Origin: Gammaproteobacteria bacterium
Lineage (GTDB): Bacteria; Pseudomonadota; Gammaproteobacteria; SZUA-152
DNA: 64,000 nucleotides
Direction of reading: 5' to 3'
Assembly (NCBI GenBank): GCA_029882975.1
Contig: JAOUJW010000005.1
Coordinates: 166,828-230,827 of the forward strand
This document shows positions 17,342 through 24,879 of this stretch, piece after piece; position 1 is the stretch's first letter, and the number at the start of each line of letters is the position of its first letter. The notes under the pieces were generated by a model that saw nothing but the letters and a program-made list of their open reading frames with translations, made no database searches and had not been told where the DNA came from. The translations under genes and the position numbers were made by a program.

Positions 17342-18280
17342 TTACCCTGCCTTTTTAAGTTGCATCGTGGATTCCACGCCTTCTATAATTGCTTCAGCTA
17401 ATTCTCTTTGATTGAACTTTGGAATAAACTTGTTGGCCCCTACTTTTTCAACCATGATTTGATTGAACACACCGCTCAGTGAAGTATGCATAATGACATA
17501 CAAGTCCTTTAATTGAGGGTGTTGCCGAATCCTGGTAGTGAGTGTGTAGCCATCCATATTGGGCATTTCCACATCGGTGATGATCAAGTCCAATTCGCCG
17601 ATGGTACCGTTCTTACACTGTTCTTCCAGATACTTTAAACCATCCTGACCGTCTGTAGCTAAGGCACAGGATATGTTCAACTTCTCGAGGGTGCGTTTGA
17701 TTTGATTGCGCGCTACACTGGAATCATCCACAACTAATATTTTTATCTTATCGAATCCTTTCGCGCGTTCATCCGCTACATACTCTTCCCGGTCTGCGGT
17801 TCCGGTAACTTCTTCCAGGACTTTTTCAACATCCAGAATACCAATTAGCTGATTGTCGACTTTCGTAACTGCTGTAAAGTATGAAGACCCGGCAGCGCCT
17901 TTAGGCGGCGGTAATATTTCAGACCAATTCATGTTCACTATACGTTGCACACCCTTAACCAAAAATCCTTGTGTTTTGCGGTTGTAATCTGCAACCACAA
18001 CATAGCAGGCATTGTAATCTTGTTTTGGCGTGGCCGGCATTTTCAACGCTCGGGCTAAGTCAATCACGGGAATGGTTTTATCGCGCATATTGGCGATACC
18101 CACTATGGTCGGATGAGAATTGGCTACCTTGGTAAGATTTGGACAGCGGATCACTTCCTGCACTTTAAACACATTGATGCCAAATGTTTGTCGTCCATTA
18201 AGATTGAACAACAGCAGCTCCAGCCGATTCGCACCAACCATTTGGGTACGCAAATCGATTCCTTTCAACATTTGTGACAT
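17342..18280 (-). CDS. cheV: CheV, CheW-receiver coupling protein
   Basis: A 312-aa chemotaxis adaptor with an N-terminal CheW domain (about 15-160; VFKVQEVIRCPNLTKVANSH, GIANMRDKTIPVIDLARAL) and a C-terminal receiver domain (about 178-305). In the receiver the acidic pair is D185/D186 (ILVVDDSSVARN), the phospho-acceptor is D236 (LIITDVEMPNMDGY), and the Lys is in NKFIPKFNQRELAE. It links chemoreceptors to CheA and allows phosphorylation-dependent adaptation. It is divergent from flgA over a 308-bp region with several promoter-like sites. Confidence 0.95.
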   Translation of the reverse strand: MSQMLKGIDLRTQMVGANRLELLLFNLNGRQTFGINVFKVQEVIRCPNLTKVANSHPTIVGIANMRDKTIPVIDLARALKMPATPKQDYNACYVVVADYNRKTQGFLVKGVQRIVNMNWSEILPPPKGAAGSSYFTAVTKVDNQLIGILDVEKVLEEVTGTADREEYVADERAKGFDKIKILVVDDSSVARNQIKRTLEKLNISCALATDGQDGLKYLEEQCKNGTIGELDLIITDVEMPNMDGYTLTTRIRQHPQLKDLYVIMHTSLSGVFNQIMVEKVGANKFIPKFNQRELAEAIIEGVESTMQLKKAG

Positions 18281-18324
18281 GTGTTACAACTCCAGAAACT
18301 TTTTATATATTCGGTGCTTATTGC

Positions 18325-18351
18325 TTATCGACATTCTTGATCTTTACTTGA
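18325..18351 (-). promoter_or_regulatory. Possible sigma-28 promoter of cheV
   Basis: On the minus strand, TCAA-N15-GTCGATAA lies 45-71 bp upstream of the cheV start. The -10 part differs from the FliA consensus GCCGATAA at one position and the -35 differs from TAAA at one. The spacing is the expected 15. Plausible but not proven. Confidence 0.4.
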
Positions 18352-18373
18352 ATAGGATCCCGTGCCGCAGAGT

Positions 18374-18388
18374 TGGTACAAATATTGC
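18374..18388 (+). promoter_or_regulatory. Sigma-54-like site in the flgA leader
   Basis: TGGTAC-AAATA-TTGC on the plus strand keeps the GG and GC dinucleotides at RpoN spacing, with one departure from TGGCAC. If used, the transcript would have a leader of almost 190 nt before flgA. That leader would contain three inverted repeats: 18401-18410/18452-18461 with one mismatch, 18474-18479/18491-18496, and 18501-18507/18516-18522. Confidence 0.35.
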
Positions 18389-18513
18389 TCAAATACACCT
18401 GTAGGTAGTGAACGGAGATCCGAAACCGGCACAAAGCAACTGCACCGGATACATTACCTACTTATAATCAGATACTTGCAAGCAATGCGAGCAAGTGTGA
18501 AACAGTCGGTATT

Positions 18514-18541
18514 TTGACTGTTGGGGGGTAAAGTGGATAAT
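18514..18541 (+). promoter_or_regulatory. Sigma-70 promoter of flgA
   Basis: TTGACT (18514-18519), a 16-nt spacer and GATAAT (18536-18541) each match the housekeeping consensus at five of six positions. Transcription would start near 18548, about 40 nt before the chosen flgA ATG. The -35 overlaps the right arm of an inverted repeat (AACAGTC/GACTGTT), a possible operator. Confidence 0.55.
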
Positions 18542-18588
18542 ACAGGCTATTATGCAATGGAATTACTGTGTGCGTCAGGACGACCGCT

Positions 18589-19323
18589 ATGAAATGTTTA
18601 CAAATTTCATACATTCTTCGTGTAGTTGTAGCAATCCTGTCTACAAGTTTTTCCTGTTCCCCGTCAGTCCATGCGAAATCTTCTGATCCACAGTATCACA
18701 AACTTGACGATATCTCCCTGGCTGCAGAACGCGCCGTGCATCAACATATGGCCCAAGGGGGAAAAACGGATTATGAGTTTGAGATTTACAAACCCAATAC
18801 CCGCTTAAAGTTACGGCTTTGCTCCAAAGCGTTAGTGGCGGAAGTTGCCGGCCGGGAGCTAACCGGAAAAGCCACTATAAAGGTGCAATGCAAGGACAAT
18901 AAGCCTTGGAAGTTATTTGTCTCCGCTGAAATCGCCTACTATGAGCTCGTCCCGGTTAGTACTACCGGAATAGCCAGGGGCCAACAAATTTCTGCAGCTC
19001 AGATTGAAAACGTGCGGGTTCGACTCACAAACGCGAATAAGAATGTATTGTCGTCCGATGCTGCTATTATTGGAAAAGTAGCCAAACGATACATAGCTAA
19101 AGGCAAGACCTTCAGTCCTCAACTATTGGCGGAACCCAAGTTGGTACGGCGCGGCCAACAGGTGGTGTTGATAGCCAAAAATGCAGCTCTTGAAGTACGT
19201 ATGTCAGGCAAAGCACTTGCTGATGGTGCCAGAGGCGATATTATTAAGGTACGTAATAATTCCAGCAACCGGGTTGTGGAAGGAATTGTGACTCGGTTAG
19301 GAATTGTACAAATTCAGATGTAG
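18589..19323 (+). CDS. flgA: FlgA, P-ring assembly chaperone
   Basis: A periplasmic chaperone of 244 aa that assists FlgI polymerisation into the P-ring. It has a Sec signal peptide (MKCLQISYILRVVVAILSTS, cleavage near VHA-29). The conserved C-terminal SAF/ChapFlgA domain follows (VSTTGIARGQQISAAQIENV, KGKTFSPQLLAEPKLVRRGQ, VRNNSSNRVVEGIV). ATG 18589 is preferred over the GTG at 18568 because AGGA lies eight nucleotides before it and the signal peptide then starts normally. It is divergent from cheV, and flgM follows after a 158-bp gap containing its own promoter. Confidence 0.94.
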   Translation: MKCLQISYILRVVVAILSTSFSCSPSVHAKSSDPQYHKLDDISLAAERAVHQHMAQGGKTDYEFEIYKPNTRLKLRLCSKALVAEVAGRELTGKATIKVQCKDNKPWKLFVSAEIAYYELVPVSTTGIARGQQISAAQIENVRVRLTNANKNVLSSDAAIIGKVAKRYIAKGKTFSPQLLAEPKLVRRGQQVVLIAKNAALEVRMSGKALADGARGDIIKVRNNSSNRVVEGIVTRLGIVQIQM

Positions 19324-19347
19324 CTTAGGAGTGGGCTTATTGTTGTA

Positions 19348-19425
19348 ATGGGTAGACCGAATTGGTAGTTTTTGTACGCTAAATTTGCTTCTTCTAGACG
19401 TCATTCACGAAATTGGTCTACCCAT
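19348..19425. repeat. Inverted repeat between flgA and flgM
   Basis: ATGGGTAGACC (19348-19358) and GGTCTACCCAT (19415-19425) are exact 11-bp inverted arms separated by 56 bp, and AATT follows each arm toward the centre after a one-base difference. The right arm ends three bases before the flgM sigma-28 -35 box. It may be the 3' structure of the flgA transcript or an operator for flgM; there is no T-tract. Confidence 0.5.
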
Positions 19426-19427
19426 AT

Positions 19428-19453
19428 TAAGCTTTTAACGTTCTATCCGATAA
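19428..19453 (+). promoter_or_regulatory. Sigma-28 (FliA) promoter of flgMN
   Basis: TAAGCTTT (19428-19435), ten bases, then TCCGATAA (19446-19453) resembles the FliA consensus TAAAGTTT-N11-GCCGATAA. The predicted start near 19460 is about 20 nt before the flgM ATG and leaves AGGAG for ribosome binding. A FliA-dependent flgM is the usual negative feedback arrangement. Confidence 0.65.
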
Positions 19454-19481
19454 ACTTATTGTCAAGCTAAGGAGATAAGGC

Positions 19482-19811
19482 ATGGCCGTAGATACAGTGG
19501 AATCTCGGGAAGTACAGAAAGTACAGAAGGCACGAAAAAACAGCGGACTTAGCAGGACCAAACAACTGCCCGGTACGCAGGAAACCAAGCAACCCGGCAA
19601 AGTTCGCACTGATACTGTTTCAATAACCGGTTCCGCAGAACTATTGCAAACGTTGGAGCAAAAGTTGTCCGTATTGCCCGTAGTCGACAAAACAAAAGTT
19701 GAAAGCATAAAAAAGGCGATTGCATCCGGTCAGTATACCTTTAATCCGGAAAAAACTGCTGAAAAATTTATGCAATTGGAGTCGGCATTAACCCCGAAAA
19801 AGCTGTCTTAG
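19482..19811 (+). CDS. flgM: FlgM, anti-sigma-28 factor
   Basis: A 109-aa anti-sigma factor that holds FliA inactive until it is exported through the finished hook. The N-terminal half is polar and probably disordered. The C-terminal half carries the FlgM domain (DTVSITGSAELLQTLEQKL, VDKTKVESIKKAIASGQYTF, NPEKTAEKFMQLESAL). It is preceded by AAGGAG and a sigma-28-like promoter, and followed after 15 nt by flgN. Confidence 0.93.
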   Translation: MAVDTVESREVQKVQKARKNSGLSRTKQLPGTQETKQPGKVRTDTVSITGSAELLQTLEQKLSVLPVVDKTKVESIKKAIASGQYTFNPEKTAEKFMQLESALTPKKLS

Positions 19812-19826
19812 GGGGAACACATCGCC

Positions 19827-20285
19827 ATGAATCCTGCAAAAGCGGCTGAAATTCTCAACTTATATATCCGGCAATCTCACGAACTGCTAAACGCTTTGCG
19901 TGCCGAATACGCTTCATTTCGTGCCAATGATATCAGCGGATTTGAAGCAGCCACTAGTCTGAAACTGGATCTCAGCGCTACCATACAGACTACAGAACGC
20001 CAGCTTTATCAGACCTTGGAACAAGACGGCTACCCCGCCGATCAGGCCGGGTTAAACCAATACGTCGATGGCCTCGGTTTGCAAAATAAGTACAAAATAC
20101 TAATGGCCACCGCTAAAGATTGCCAAAAACAAAATCAAATTAATGCCCGTATGGTTAATCTTGCTACAGTACAAACTCAACAGTTTCTTAATTTATTGCA
20201 AGGCCGGGAACCGGGCACCAGCTTATATTCCGCCGCTGGAAAGTTAGTGGATAACGGCTCCTGCAGCGATACAAAGACCGCTTGA
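19827..20285 (+). CDS. flgN: FlgN, export chaperone for FlgK/FlgL
   Basis: A 152-aa cytoplasmic, largely helical type III export chaperone for the hook-filament junction proteins. It shows the FlgN pattern: an acidic helical N-terminus (NLYIRQSHELLNALRAEYAS), the central KLDLSATIQTTERQ region and a Gln/Asn-rich C-terminal helix (CQKQNQINARMVNLATVQTQ). ATG 19827 follows flgM with GGGG upstream and is in its operon. Confidence 0.88.
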   Translation: MNPAKAAEILNLYIRQSHELLNALRAEYASFRANDISGFEAATSLKLDLSATIQTTERQLYQTLEQDGYPADQAGLNQYVDGLGLQNKYKILMATAKDCQKQNQINARMVNLATVQTQQFLNLLQGREPGTSLYSAAGKLVDNGSCSDTKTA

Positions 20286-20304
20286 TCCTATTAGGGCAAC
20301 TTCC

Positions 20305-21009
20305 GTGAGCAGCGCTTTTGAGACCATTTCCACTGCTGCCAGGATTTATACCCTGCTGAAGCCAATTACCGGAAAAGAATTGTCTATAAAAGCCCATACG
20401 GTTGCAGGACAGACAGTCGCATTTAATGCGTTGATTTTTGAAGTCGCCTACCAAAAGCAACGTCTGGTGATTCTAAAAAAATCTCCTACCAATACAGATG
20501 CCGGCGTACCGGAAATTTCCTCCGATATGAGCTTTGACATTGTTACCGAATATAACGGTGCAGAAATCCGTTTTACCACTCAAATGGCAGAACAAAATGA
20601 AGAGGACATACAGCTTCTGTTTCCAGAGTCTGTTCAGTATTTACAAAGACGCATGGCGCATCGAGAACATGTCAGCTACTCTCAAAATATTATTTTAACG
20701 CTTCCATACAAGGAAGAAACCGTCACCGCTACGGTTCGTGATATATCGGCAGGGGGTTTACGCCTATTCATTGACAAGCCCAAAGTGGAATTACATTTTA
20801 AAGATGTAGTAGAAGATTGCACTTTGACACTCAGCAGTGACCTGCAGTTGTCCTGCACCTTAGAAGTGCGACATGCACATCGTGGTAAAAATAATCAGCT
20901 AACACTTGGCGTTCGCTTTTTGAATCTGGATAAAACCGGGAAACGGATACTGGCACGTTTCATTATGGATTTGGAACGTCATCGCTTGAAAAATAAACGC
21001 AATTCCTAG
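20305..21009 (+). CDS. YcgR-type PilZ protein (c-di-GMP effector)
   Basis: A 234-aa protein with an N-terminal YcgR-like split-barrel domain (about 10-105) and a C-terminal PilZ domain (about 115-225). The c-di-GMP contacts are present: an Arg-rich motif (RRMAHREH) and DISAGGLRL, the D/NxSxxG element. YcgR proteins bind the flagellar motor and slow it when c-di-GMP is high. Start GTG 20305, 19 nt after flgN, suggests the flgMN operon extends to it. An HD-GYP c-di-GMP phosphodiesterase candidate lies at 26525-27742. Confidence 0.88.
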   Translation: MSSAFETISTAARIYTLLKPITGKELSIKAHTVAGQTVAFNALIFEVAYQKQRLVILKKSPTNTDAGVPEISSDMSFDIVTEYNGAEIRFTTQMAEQNEEDIQLLFPESVQYLQRRMAHREHVSYSQNIILTLPYKEETVTATVRDISAGGLRLFIDKPKVELHFKDVVEDCTLTLSSDLQLSCTLEVRHAHRGKNNQLTLGVRFLNLDKTGKRILARFIMDLERHRLKNKRNS

Positions 21010-21031
21010 CTTCTCCATTAATATTGGTTTT

Positions 21032-21724
21032 CTAAGCAATTAAGCTTTGTTCTAGTGCCTGCATTAGTGGCGCATCGACCTGGTTCTGCAAATACCGCCA
21101 AAGCCGGGTCACATCCTCCGGACGATCCACGTCCCAACATTCCGTTAAGCGTTGCCAATGCCATCCCAGTTGTATCAACCGCTTTTCGGTACTTTGCAGT
21201 ACCGAATCCGTTCCCCAGGCTATATCTTGAAACAAAGCAGGATGCACTTGCCTCACTCCCAACAAAACATAACCGCCATCATCTGCAGGCGCCAACACCG
21301 CATCACAACCCTGCTGCAAACACCGGGCAGCATGCTGTACCAATTCCGCATCCATGGCAGGACAATCCGTACCGACAATAATTGCATTCGGATAGTGTTG
21401 TAAGGCTTGGCTCAAAGCATGCTGCATACGTTGCCCCAAGTCTTGCCCCTGCTGGCGATGCAGGGAAACCGGCCAACGTAAATGGCATTGCTTAAAAAAA
21501 TCATGATTGCTGTCTGGAGCACACCACAATTGTACGGGAATAGAACAATCTCTATGTAGATGGCTCAGGGTGTGCTCCACCAGCGCCGTATGAATCTGCG
21601 CGGCGTTACGTGCTCCAAATGATGGAATCAAACGGGTCTTTACCTTTCCCGGTTGAGGGGCCTTGGCAAATACAATGACGACAGTATCTGGGTTGTGGTT
21701 CATGCGCGATTGCTGTGCCCACAT
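21032..21724 (-). CDS. DUF2064/TIGR04282-type glycosyltransferase (arsenosugar-type)
   Basis: A nucleotide-diphospho-sugar transferase-like protein of about 230 aa. The N-terminal signature VFAKAPQPGKVKTRLIPSFG, the GTDCPAMD segment and the ADDGGYVLLG segment are characteristic of TIGR04282. Its partner gene arsS immediately upstream supports a role in arsenosugar biosynthesis or a related sugar modification. The ATG at 21724 shares its A with the arsS stop (TGATG), indicating translational coupling; an internal ATG at 21703 gives a start closer to family members. The residual difference is only seven residues. Confidence 0.85.
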   Translation of the reverse strand: MWAQQSRMNHNPDTVVIVFAKAPQPGKVKTRLIPSFGARNAAQIHTALVEHTLSHLHRDCSIPVQLWCAPDSNHDFFKQCHLRWPVSLHRQQGQDLGQRMQHALSQALQHYPNAIIVGTDCPAMDAELVQHAARCLQQGCDAVLAPADDGGYVLLGVRQVHPALFQDIAWGTDSVLQSTEKRLIQLGWHWQRLTECWDVDRPEDVTRLWRYLQNQVDAPLMQALEQSLIA

Positions 21725-22686
21725 CAGTTTAAGGCACCGCCACAACTACTCCCCTGCCCGGCGGTGCAGCCGTAGCAGTGATCCAATACAACAATGGACT
21801 TTCCTTCCAGGGATTCTGTTTCCAATTGCGAGATATGGGTGTGCGGCCTTGTACTCAACATGGCCGGAAGTTTTAACATCTGATTAAAGTCGCAATCGTA
21901 AACATAACCTTGCCAATCCACGCTGATCAGGCTTTTACACATGACATTCTGTAAATTGGATTCTGAGTAAGATTGTCGCAACAAATCCATATAGTCATTA
22001 AATTGTCCCTTGGAAACTAAGGTGCTGCCGAAACGTTGTATTGGCATGTTTGTAATCGTTAGCAGCGAATTAAATTCAACTCCGAAATCTTCATGCAATT
22101 TTTGCTTATAATCAGCCTCCAAGACATGCTGTGGCGGCGGCAAAAAGGGTCCGGTTGGATTGTACACCAAATTCAATATCAGTCCGCTGTTGGGTTTACC
22201 GTAGCCCAAGCGGTTCAGTTGCTGCAAACCTTCTATACTTTTGGCAAAGACTCCTTTGCCTCTTTGTTGGTCCACATTGTCTTGCGTATAACAGGGTAAG
22301 GATGCCACTACCTCTACTTGCTGCTGTGCTAAAAACGTTGCCAAATCTTCTTGTCCGGGTTCACAGAGTATTGTTAAGTTGCACCGGTCGATGACTTTTG
22401 CTCCCGCCTGCCTCGCCTCGCTCACTAACTCACGAAAATGAGGGTTGAGCTCCGGTGCACCCCCGGTGAGATCGACTACCTGTGCGTGCGACCGCTTTAA
22501 AAATGTCAGTACCGCCTGAATATTTTCCCAACTCATGATCTCAGTGCGTTTTGGGCCGGCGTTAACATGGCAATGTAGACATTGTTGATTGCAACGATAG
22601 CCCAAATTGACCTGAATGGTGGTCAAAGATGTCCGGGTCAGTTCGGGAAAATCTGATTTCTGTAGTAATGGCAAAGTTTCTATCAT
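21724..22686 (-). CDS. arsS: ArsS-like arsenosugar biosynthesis radical SAM enzyme
   Basis: A 320-aa radical SAM protein. The [4Fe-4S]-binding motif CNQQCLHC gives C32, C36 and C39. The C-terminus has the Cys-rich segment CYGCTAGQGSSCGG expected for the ArsS (TIGR04167/DUF3641) family, and the middle contains NLVYNPTGPFLPPPQ, a family hallmark. Members are thought to act on arsenic or similar compounds in the steps leading to oxo-arsenosugars. It is coupled to the DUF2064 gene downstream. An AGGAT site precedes ATG 22686, and a small palindrome ACTATT-gact-AATAGT (22731-22746) lies in its upstream region. No arsM or arsenic efflux gene is in view. Confidence 0.88.
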   Translation of the reverse strand: MIETLPLLQKSDFPELTRTSLTTIQVNLGYRCNQQCLHCHVNAGPKRTEIMSWENIQAVLTFLKRSHAQVVDLTGGAPELNPHFRELVSEARQAGAKVIDRCNLTILCEPGQEDLATFLAQQQVEVVASLPCYTQDNVDQQRGKGVFAKSIEGLQQLNRLGYGKPNSGLILNLVYNPTGPFLPPPQHVLEADYKQKLHEDFGVEFNSLLTITNMPIQRFGSTLVSKGQFNDYMDLLRQSYSESNLQNVMCKSLISVDWQGYVYDCDFNQMLKLPAMLSTRPHTHISQLETESLEGKSIVVLDHCYGCTAGQGSSCGGALN

Positions 22687-22848
22687 TTATTGATCCTGTT
22701 CATTTATTACTCAATCCGTGGATTCGCTAAACTATTGACTAATAGTAGATTATTTTACAAAAAGCTCATAAAATTCTTACCTTAAAATCCGGCCTTGTGG
22801 TATTGAGTCCCGCTACCGCCGTTTGTTACAGCAAGCACGCAAGTTTTG

Positions 22849-22868
22849 TTATCATTTTTAAATGATAA
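22849..22868. promoter_or_regulatory. Perfect 20-bp palindrome upstream of the ECF sigma gene
   Basis: TTATCATTT (22849-22857), TT, AAATGATAA (22860-22868): an exact inverted repeat with a 2-nt centre, 57 bp before the sigma factor start. Its size and symmetry fit a dimeric repressor site. The regulator is unknown; it could act on the sigma gene or on divergent arsS. Confidence 0.5.
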
Positions 22869-22925
22869 AAGTACAGCTTTAGAACAAAAACCGTAAGTTG
22901 AAGGCTGAACAAGGAATATAATTAA

Positions 22926-23540
22926 GTGGCAGAACTGCCTCCTGACCATGAACTCATTCCCCAATTACTTGCCGGGGATGAAACTACTTTTGTGCAGCTG
23001 GTAAAAGCCTATCACGGTCTCATGGTGCACTTAGCCAAAGCCATAATAGGCGAAGCCATCGCAGAAGAGGTGGTACAGGATGCCTGGATGGCTGCGATTA
23101 AAGCCCTACCCAAATTTGAACGCCGTTCCAGTTTGAAAACATGGATTTTGCGCATCGTCAGCAATTGTGCAAAAAGTCGACTGCGGCACGAGTCTCGCAC
23201 GGTAAATTTTGATGATATGGGAAATGCCTTAGGGGAGCTGCCTCCTCAAAACTTCAAAAATGATGGTCACTGGCAATTAGCTCCCCACGTATGGAACAAA
23301 GATACGCCGGACGCATTATTGGCCTCGCAGGAATTGAAACAGTGCATTGATACGGCCATTTCCACCTTGTCAGTACCTCAACAAGCGATTTTAGCGCTAC
23401 GAGACATGCATGGACTTTCTATGGAGGAAATTTGTAAGGTTTTGGAGGTTTCTGAGTCTAATGCAAGAGTACTGTTACATCGTGCCCGCAGTCACGTGAG
23501 ATTAGCGATTGATAAGTATCAATCTGCGGAAATACAATGA
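22926..23540 (+). CDS. ECF-type RNA polymerase sigma factor
   Basis: A 204-aa sigma-70-family factor with regions 2 and 4 only. Region 2 holds AEEVVQDAWMAAIKALPKFE and SSLKTWILRIVSNCAKSRLR; region 4 holds LSVPQQAILALRDMHGLSME and SESNARVLLHRARSHVR. The GTG start follows AAGGAA. It is followed after 24 nt by a small zinc-binding anti-sigma factor, the usual arrangement for a signal-responsive ECF pair. Its target genes are not evident; the 51-aa protein and the barrel protein downstream are possible members of its regulon. Confidence 0.9.
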   Translation: MAELPPDHELIPQLLAGDETTFVQLVKAYHGLMVHLAKAIIGEAIAEEVVQDAWMAAIKALPKFERRSSLKTWILRIVSNCAKSRLRHESRTVNFDDMGNALGELPPQNFKNDGHWQLAPHVWNKDTPDALLASQELKQCIDTAISTLSVPQQAILALRDMHGLSMEEICKVLEVSESNARVLLHRARSHVRLAIDKYQSAEIQ

Positions 23541-23564
23541 GTTAGCGATTAAGGTTCAGCCGAT

Positions 23565-23801
23565 ATGTTAAGTTGCAAGGATATAACCCACAAAGCCGAT
23601 GAATTCTTGGATATGAAGCTGCCTTGGCGTACCCGTGTGGCTTTCAAAATCCATTTATTCATGTGCGTTAACTGTCGTCGCTACATCTCACAAATTCAAT
23701 TAACAATCAAAACCTTAGCAGGCATGTCCAAACCGGCTGAACCGGATGAGAGCTTTATCTCCAATTTGACTCAAATGTACCGCGATAATAATAAGAAATA
23801 A
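23565..23801 (+). CDS. Zinc-finger (zf-HC2) anti-sigma factor
   Basis: A 78-aa protein with the anti-sigma zinc signature H-x3-C-x2-C (HLFMCVNC), an upstream Cys (LSCKDITHKADEFLD), and no membrane segment. It therefore resembles soluble, cytoplasmic ZAS-type anti-sigma factors that release their sigma on oxidation or another direct cytoplasmic signal. The paired ECF factor is immediately upstream. Short but well supported by context and motif. Confidence 0.85.
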   Translation: MLSCKDITHKADEFLDMKLPWRTRVAFKIHLFMCVNCRRYISQIQLTIKTLAGMSKPAEPDESFISNLTQMYRDNNKK

Positions 23802-23907
23802 TTATATAAATATCACTATTTCGCATTATAATGGGTAATATTTACCTACCCACGGCCTACGAGCCACCCTAAACTTACGGGTAAATAAAACATTGGCAGA
23901 TAGCACT

Positions 23908-24063
23908 ATGAATACATACAAAGGCCCTGAAAGACGTGTTTGGCATCGTCGCCAAACAAAAGACCGTCGGGAAATGGTTCGTTTTGAGTTAGATAAAGAA
24001 CCGCGCCGTTCCGGCAAAGACCGCAGAGAAGCTCTGGAAATTTGGAAAGGCGCGCATATTTGA
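23908..24063 (+). CDS. Small Arg-rich conserved-looking protein (51 aa)
   Basis: An open frame of 51 residues starting MNTYKGPERRVWHRRQTKDR and ending IWKGAHI. It contains repeated RR and DRRE words (GPERR, HRR, DRREMVRFE, RRSGKDRRE), a style seen in short gammaproteobacterial proteins of unknown role. There is no signal peptide or membrane segment; the charge suggests nucleic acid or anionic partner binding, which is only a guess. It lies 106 nt after the anti-sigma gene on the same strand. Confidence 0.6.
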   Translation: MNTYKGPERRVWHRRQTKDRREMVRFELDKEPRRSGKDRREALEIWKGAHI

Positions 24064-24148
24064 TCCCTAAGCCCAAGCTTTCCTTGGAAGCTCACCGAGG
24101 TTTGCGGTAATATAGACCCAATAACGATAAAGTGTTTTGAGGGTATTT

Positions 24149-24778
24149 ATGGGGATCAAAACTTTCGCACTGGCCTCCTTGCTGGTGCTCAGCCAACTGA
24201 CTTTTGCCGACGAACTTGCCGTAGGGCTAGCAACACCCAGCCCTACCGGTATTTCCGTTAAACTTTGGAATTCAGACGAGATTGCTTATGACATGCTTGG
24301 CGCCTGGGATGCCGCCAACGAGGAAGTCTATCTGCATTTCGATTATCTCATCCACGACAATAATAAATACAATCTGGACGGCAATCCTATGCCTTTTTAC
24401 TATGGCTATGGCGTGCGTTTTAAAGAAGAACGCAACGCAGATACCATACTTGGATTGCGGATTCCTCTTGGTATCAGTTATTTCATCCAGGATGCACCCT
24501 TCGAAGTTTTCGGGGAATTAGCACCCCGGGTAGATGTCGCACCCAGCACTAATTTTGGTTTGGATGTGATGATCGGTGTTCGTTTCCGTATTAACGAACT
24601 GCAAAAACGTAACCGCGCCAATCGTGGTGAGCGTAGCGACCGCAGAGAGACGGACACGGGACAGCAAGAGCAATACGATTCTCGCGACTACCGCTCACAG
24701 GAGTACAACAGTCGCGAACCGGAACAAGATGCTCCACCGCCCGTTCCCAACGCACCTCCCGGGTACCGCGGCTACTAA
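24149..24778 (+). CDS. Small outer-membrane beta-barrel-like protein
   Basis: A 209-aa exported protein. The signal peptide (MGIKTFALASLLVLSQLTFA) is followed by about 125 residues of alternating aromatic and aliphatic strands with turn glycines (YYGYGVRFKEE, LGLRIPLGISYF, FGLDVMIGVRFRI), as in small 8-strand barrels. The tail after residue 150 is hydrophilic and rich in Arg, Gln, Ser and Pro (NRGERSDRRETD ... PPPVPNAPPGYRGY) and probably disordered. ATG 24149 is five bases after GAGGG; the TTG at 24137 is not needed. I do not recognise a named family with certainty. Confidence 0.7.
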   Translation: MGIKTFALASLLVLSQLTFADELAVGLATPSPTGISVKLWNSDEIAYDMLGAWDAANEEVYLHFDYLIHDNNKYNLDGNPMPFYYGYGVRFKEERNADTILGLRIPLGISYFIQDAPFEVFGELAPRVDVAPSTNFGLDVMIGVRFRINELQKRNRANRGERSDRRETDTGQQEQYDSRDYRSQEYNSREPEQDAPPPVPNAPPGYRGY

Positions 24779-24799
24779 ATCACGGATTCCTGGATTACC

Positions 24800-24820
24800 G
24801 GGCGTGTCTCGCATACGCCC
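24800..24820 (+). terminator. Possible terminator hairpin before the GMC oxidoreductase
   Basis: GGGCGT (24800-24805) and ACGCCC (24815-24820) form a GC-rich 6-bp stem with a 9-nt loop, 22 bp after the barrel-protein stop; it can extend by CC/GG with a bulge. No T-run follows, so efficiency is doubtful. Confidence 0.3.
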
Positions 24821-24879
24821 CGGATTCAATTCCTGTCTATAAATGGCAGACACGCTCAAGTAACGAAAGGACCTCGACC

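Noticed and set aside
18395..18465. c-di-GMP (GEMM-type) riboswitch upstream of flgA
   Set aside because: Words such as GTAGGTAG and GCACAAAGC are present, but the conserved order, GAAA tetraloop and receptor helices are missing.
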